Shown one piece after another: positions 63,697 to 64,000 of a stretch of DNA of 64,000 nucleotides (its first letter is position 1; every line of letters starts with the position of its first letter). Made by a program: the position numbers and the translations under genes. The notes beneath the pieces are model-generated. The model worked only from the letters and a program-made list of their open reading frames with translations. It was not told the DNA's origin and did no database searches. Source of the DNA: Micromonospora sp. WMMD812 (GTDB taxonomy: Bacteria > Actinomycetota > Actinomycetes > Mycobacteriales > Micromonosporaceae); the NCBI RefSeq assembly GCF_027497215.1, contig NZ_CP114904.1:1364001-1428000 (forward strand). The letters run 5' to 3'.

Positions 63697-64000
63697 CCAA
63701 CGCCGCGCACCGCGTGCTGTGGACCGTTGTGGCTCTGCTGCTGGTCGCGGTCGGCGGGGTCACGCTGGCGCTGAACCTCGGCCGGCTTCCCGGCGGCGAC
63801 CCCGGTGGGGTCCTGCTCAGCCCCGGGATGCGCCGCGCCTGGCGGATCAGCGCGCCCTGGGGCGCCCTCGCCGCGGTGGTCGCCGGCGTGCTGGCCGCCC
63901 TGGCCGGGCAGTGGCTGCTCGGGCGAGAACTCCGCGCCGCCCGTGGCCCGCTGCGCCGCATGCTGGCCCATTCGGGGCGTCGGCGCGGGCGGACCAGGGT
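63693..64000 (+). CDS. AmaP-like membrane protein, 3' partial
   Basis: At least 102 residues; the frame is open at the window end. Two hydrophobic segments: VLWTVVALLLVAVGGVTLAL (8-27) and WGALAAVVAGVLAALAGQWLL (about 57-77). Between them is NLGRLPGGDPGGVLLSPGM. Position and topology suggest the Asp23 membrane anchor AmaP, but the diagnostic C-terminal part is missing. Starts within the stop codon of the DUF6286 gene (GTGA). Confidence 0.6.
   Translation, partial: MTNAAHRVLWTVVALLLVAVGGVTLALNLGRLPGGDPGGVLLSPGMRRAWRISAPWGALAAVVAGVLAALAGQWLLGRELRAARGPLRRMLAHSGRRRGRTR

Overview
The base composition is very high GC, most genes have G or C at the third codon position, GTG starts are common and many genes overlap as ATGA or GTGA. 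Together with the gene content (Lsr2, the ergothioneine genes egtA-egtD, ECF sigma factors, DUF4012 and DUF5715 proteins, an Asp23 operon), this points to a chromosomal segment of an actinomycete, most likely Micromonosporaceae (Micromonospora-like). No rRNA, tRNA, CRISPR array, transposase, prophage or plasmid genes were seen. The window starts inside a DUF1345 membrane protein gene and ends inside an AmaP-like gene.

Layout. 1-11.5 kb: DUF1345, an HhH-like protein, a pirin, two almost identical copies of a secreted lysozyme-fold protein gene (2743-3336 and 9478-10071) with long related upstream regions, a MazG-like protein, glutamate dehydrogenase, a secreted alpha/beta hydrolase and a PhoD phosphatase. 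11.5-18 kb: a cell-surface block (LPxTG protein, DUF4012 protein, glycosyltransferase, low-molecular-weight tyrosine phosphatase, Wzz/BY-kinase) followed by a decayed nhaA fragment. 18.4-20.1 kb: a tightly overlapping three-gene DUF1622 operon and a GDT1-type cation transporter behind a yybP-ykoY (Mn2+) riboswitch. 20.2-24.6 kb: ergothioneine operon egtABCD. 25.4-30.4 kb: ECF sigma factor with a probable anti-sigma partner, a Ser/Thr kinase and a nucleotide-sugar dehydrogenase.

30.4-36.5 kb: an ABC exporter of the MacB/FtsX type with a NarL/DesK-type two-component system, then a DUF305 protein. 36.6-43 kb: LVIVD-repeat secreted protein, Ntn-hydrolase lipoprotein, SLC13/ArsB-like transporter, DUF1203, and an ECF42 sigma factor with its YciI/DGPF partner. 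43-48 kb: an asparagine-synthetase-like enzyme whose glutaminase cysteine is replaced by glycine, coupled to an M15-fold DUF5715 protein; then a PEP-mutase/isocitrate-lyase family protein overlapping a P450. 48-54.6 kb: an ArsR-type regulator divergent from a GH43 glycosidase, a 2H phosphoesterase, a second two-component system and a membrane protein. 54.7-64 kb: a DEAD-box helicase, Lon with a HAIR-like operator, Lsr2, a secreted NNGG-repeat protein, a DUF2726-like protein, and an Asp23 envelope-stress operon behind a perfect Crp-type palindrome.

The items most worth following are the Cys-less asparagine-synthetase/DUF5715 pair, the dispersed palindromic element (about five copies), and the duplicated lysozyme-like loci, whose coding parts are nearly identical while their upstream regions differ in repeat number. 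Most gene starts were chosen by ribosome binding sites and family N-termini; all coordinates come from reading the sequence, with no database search.
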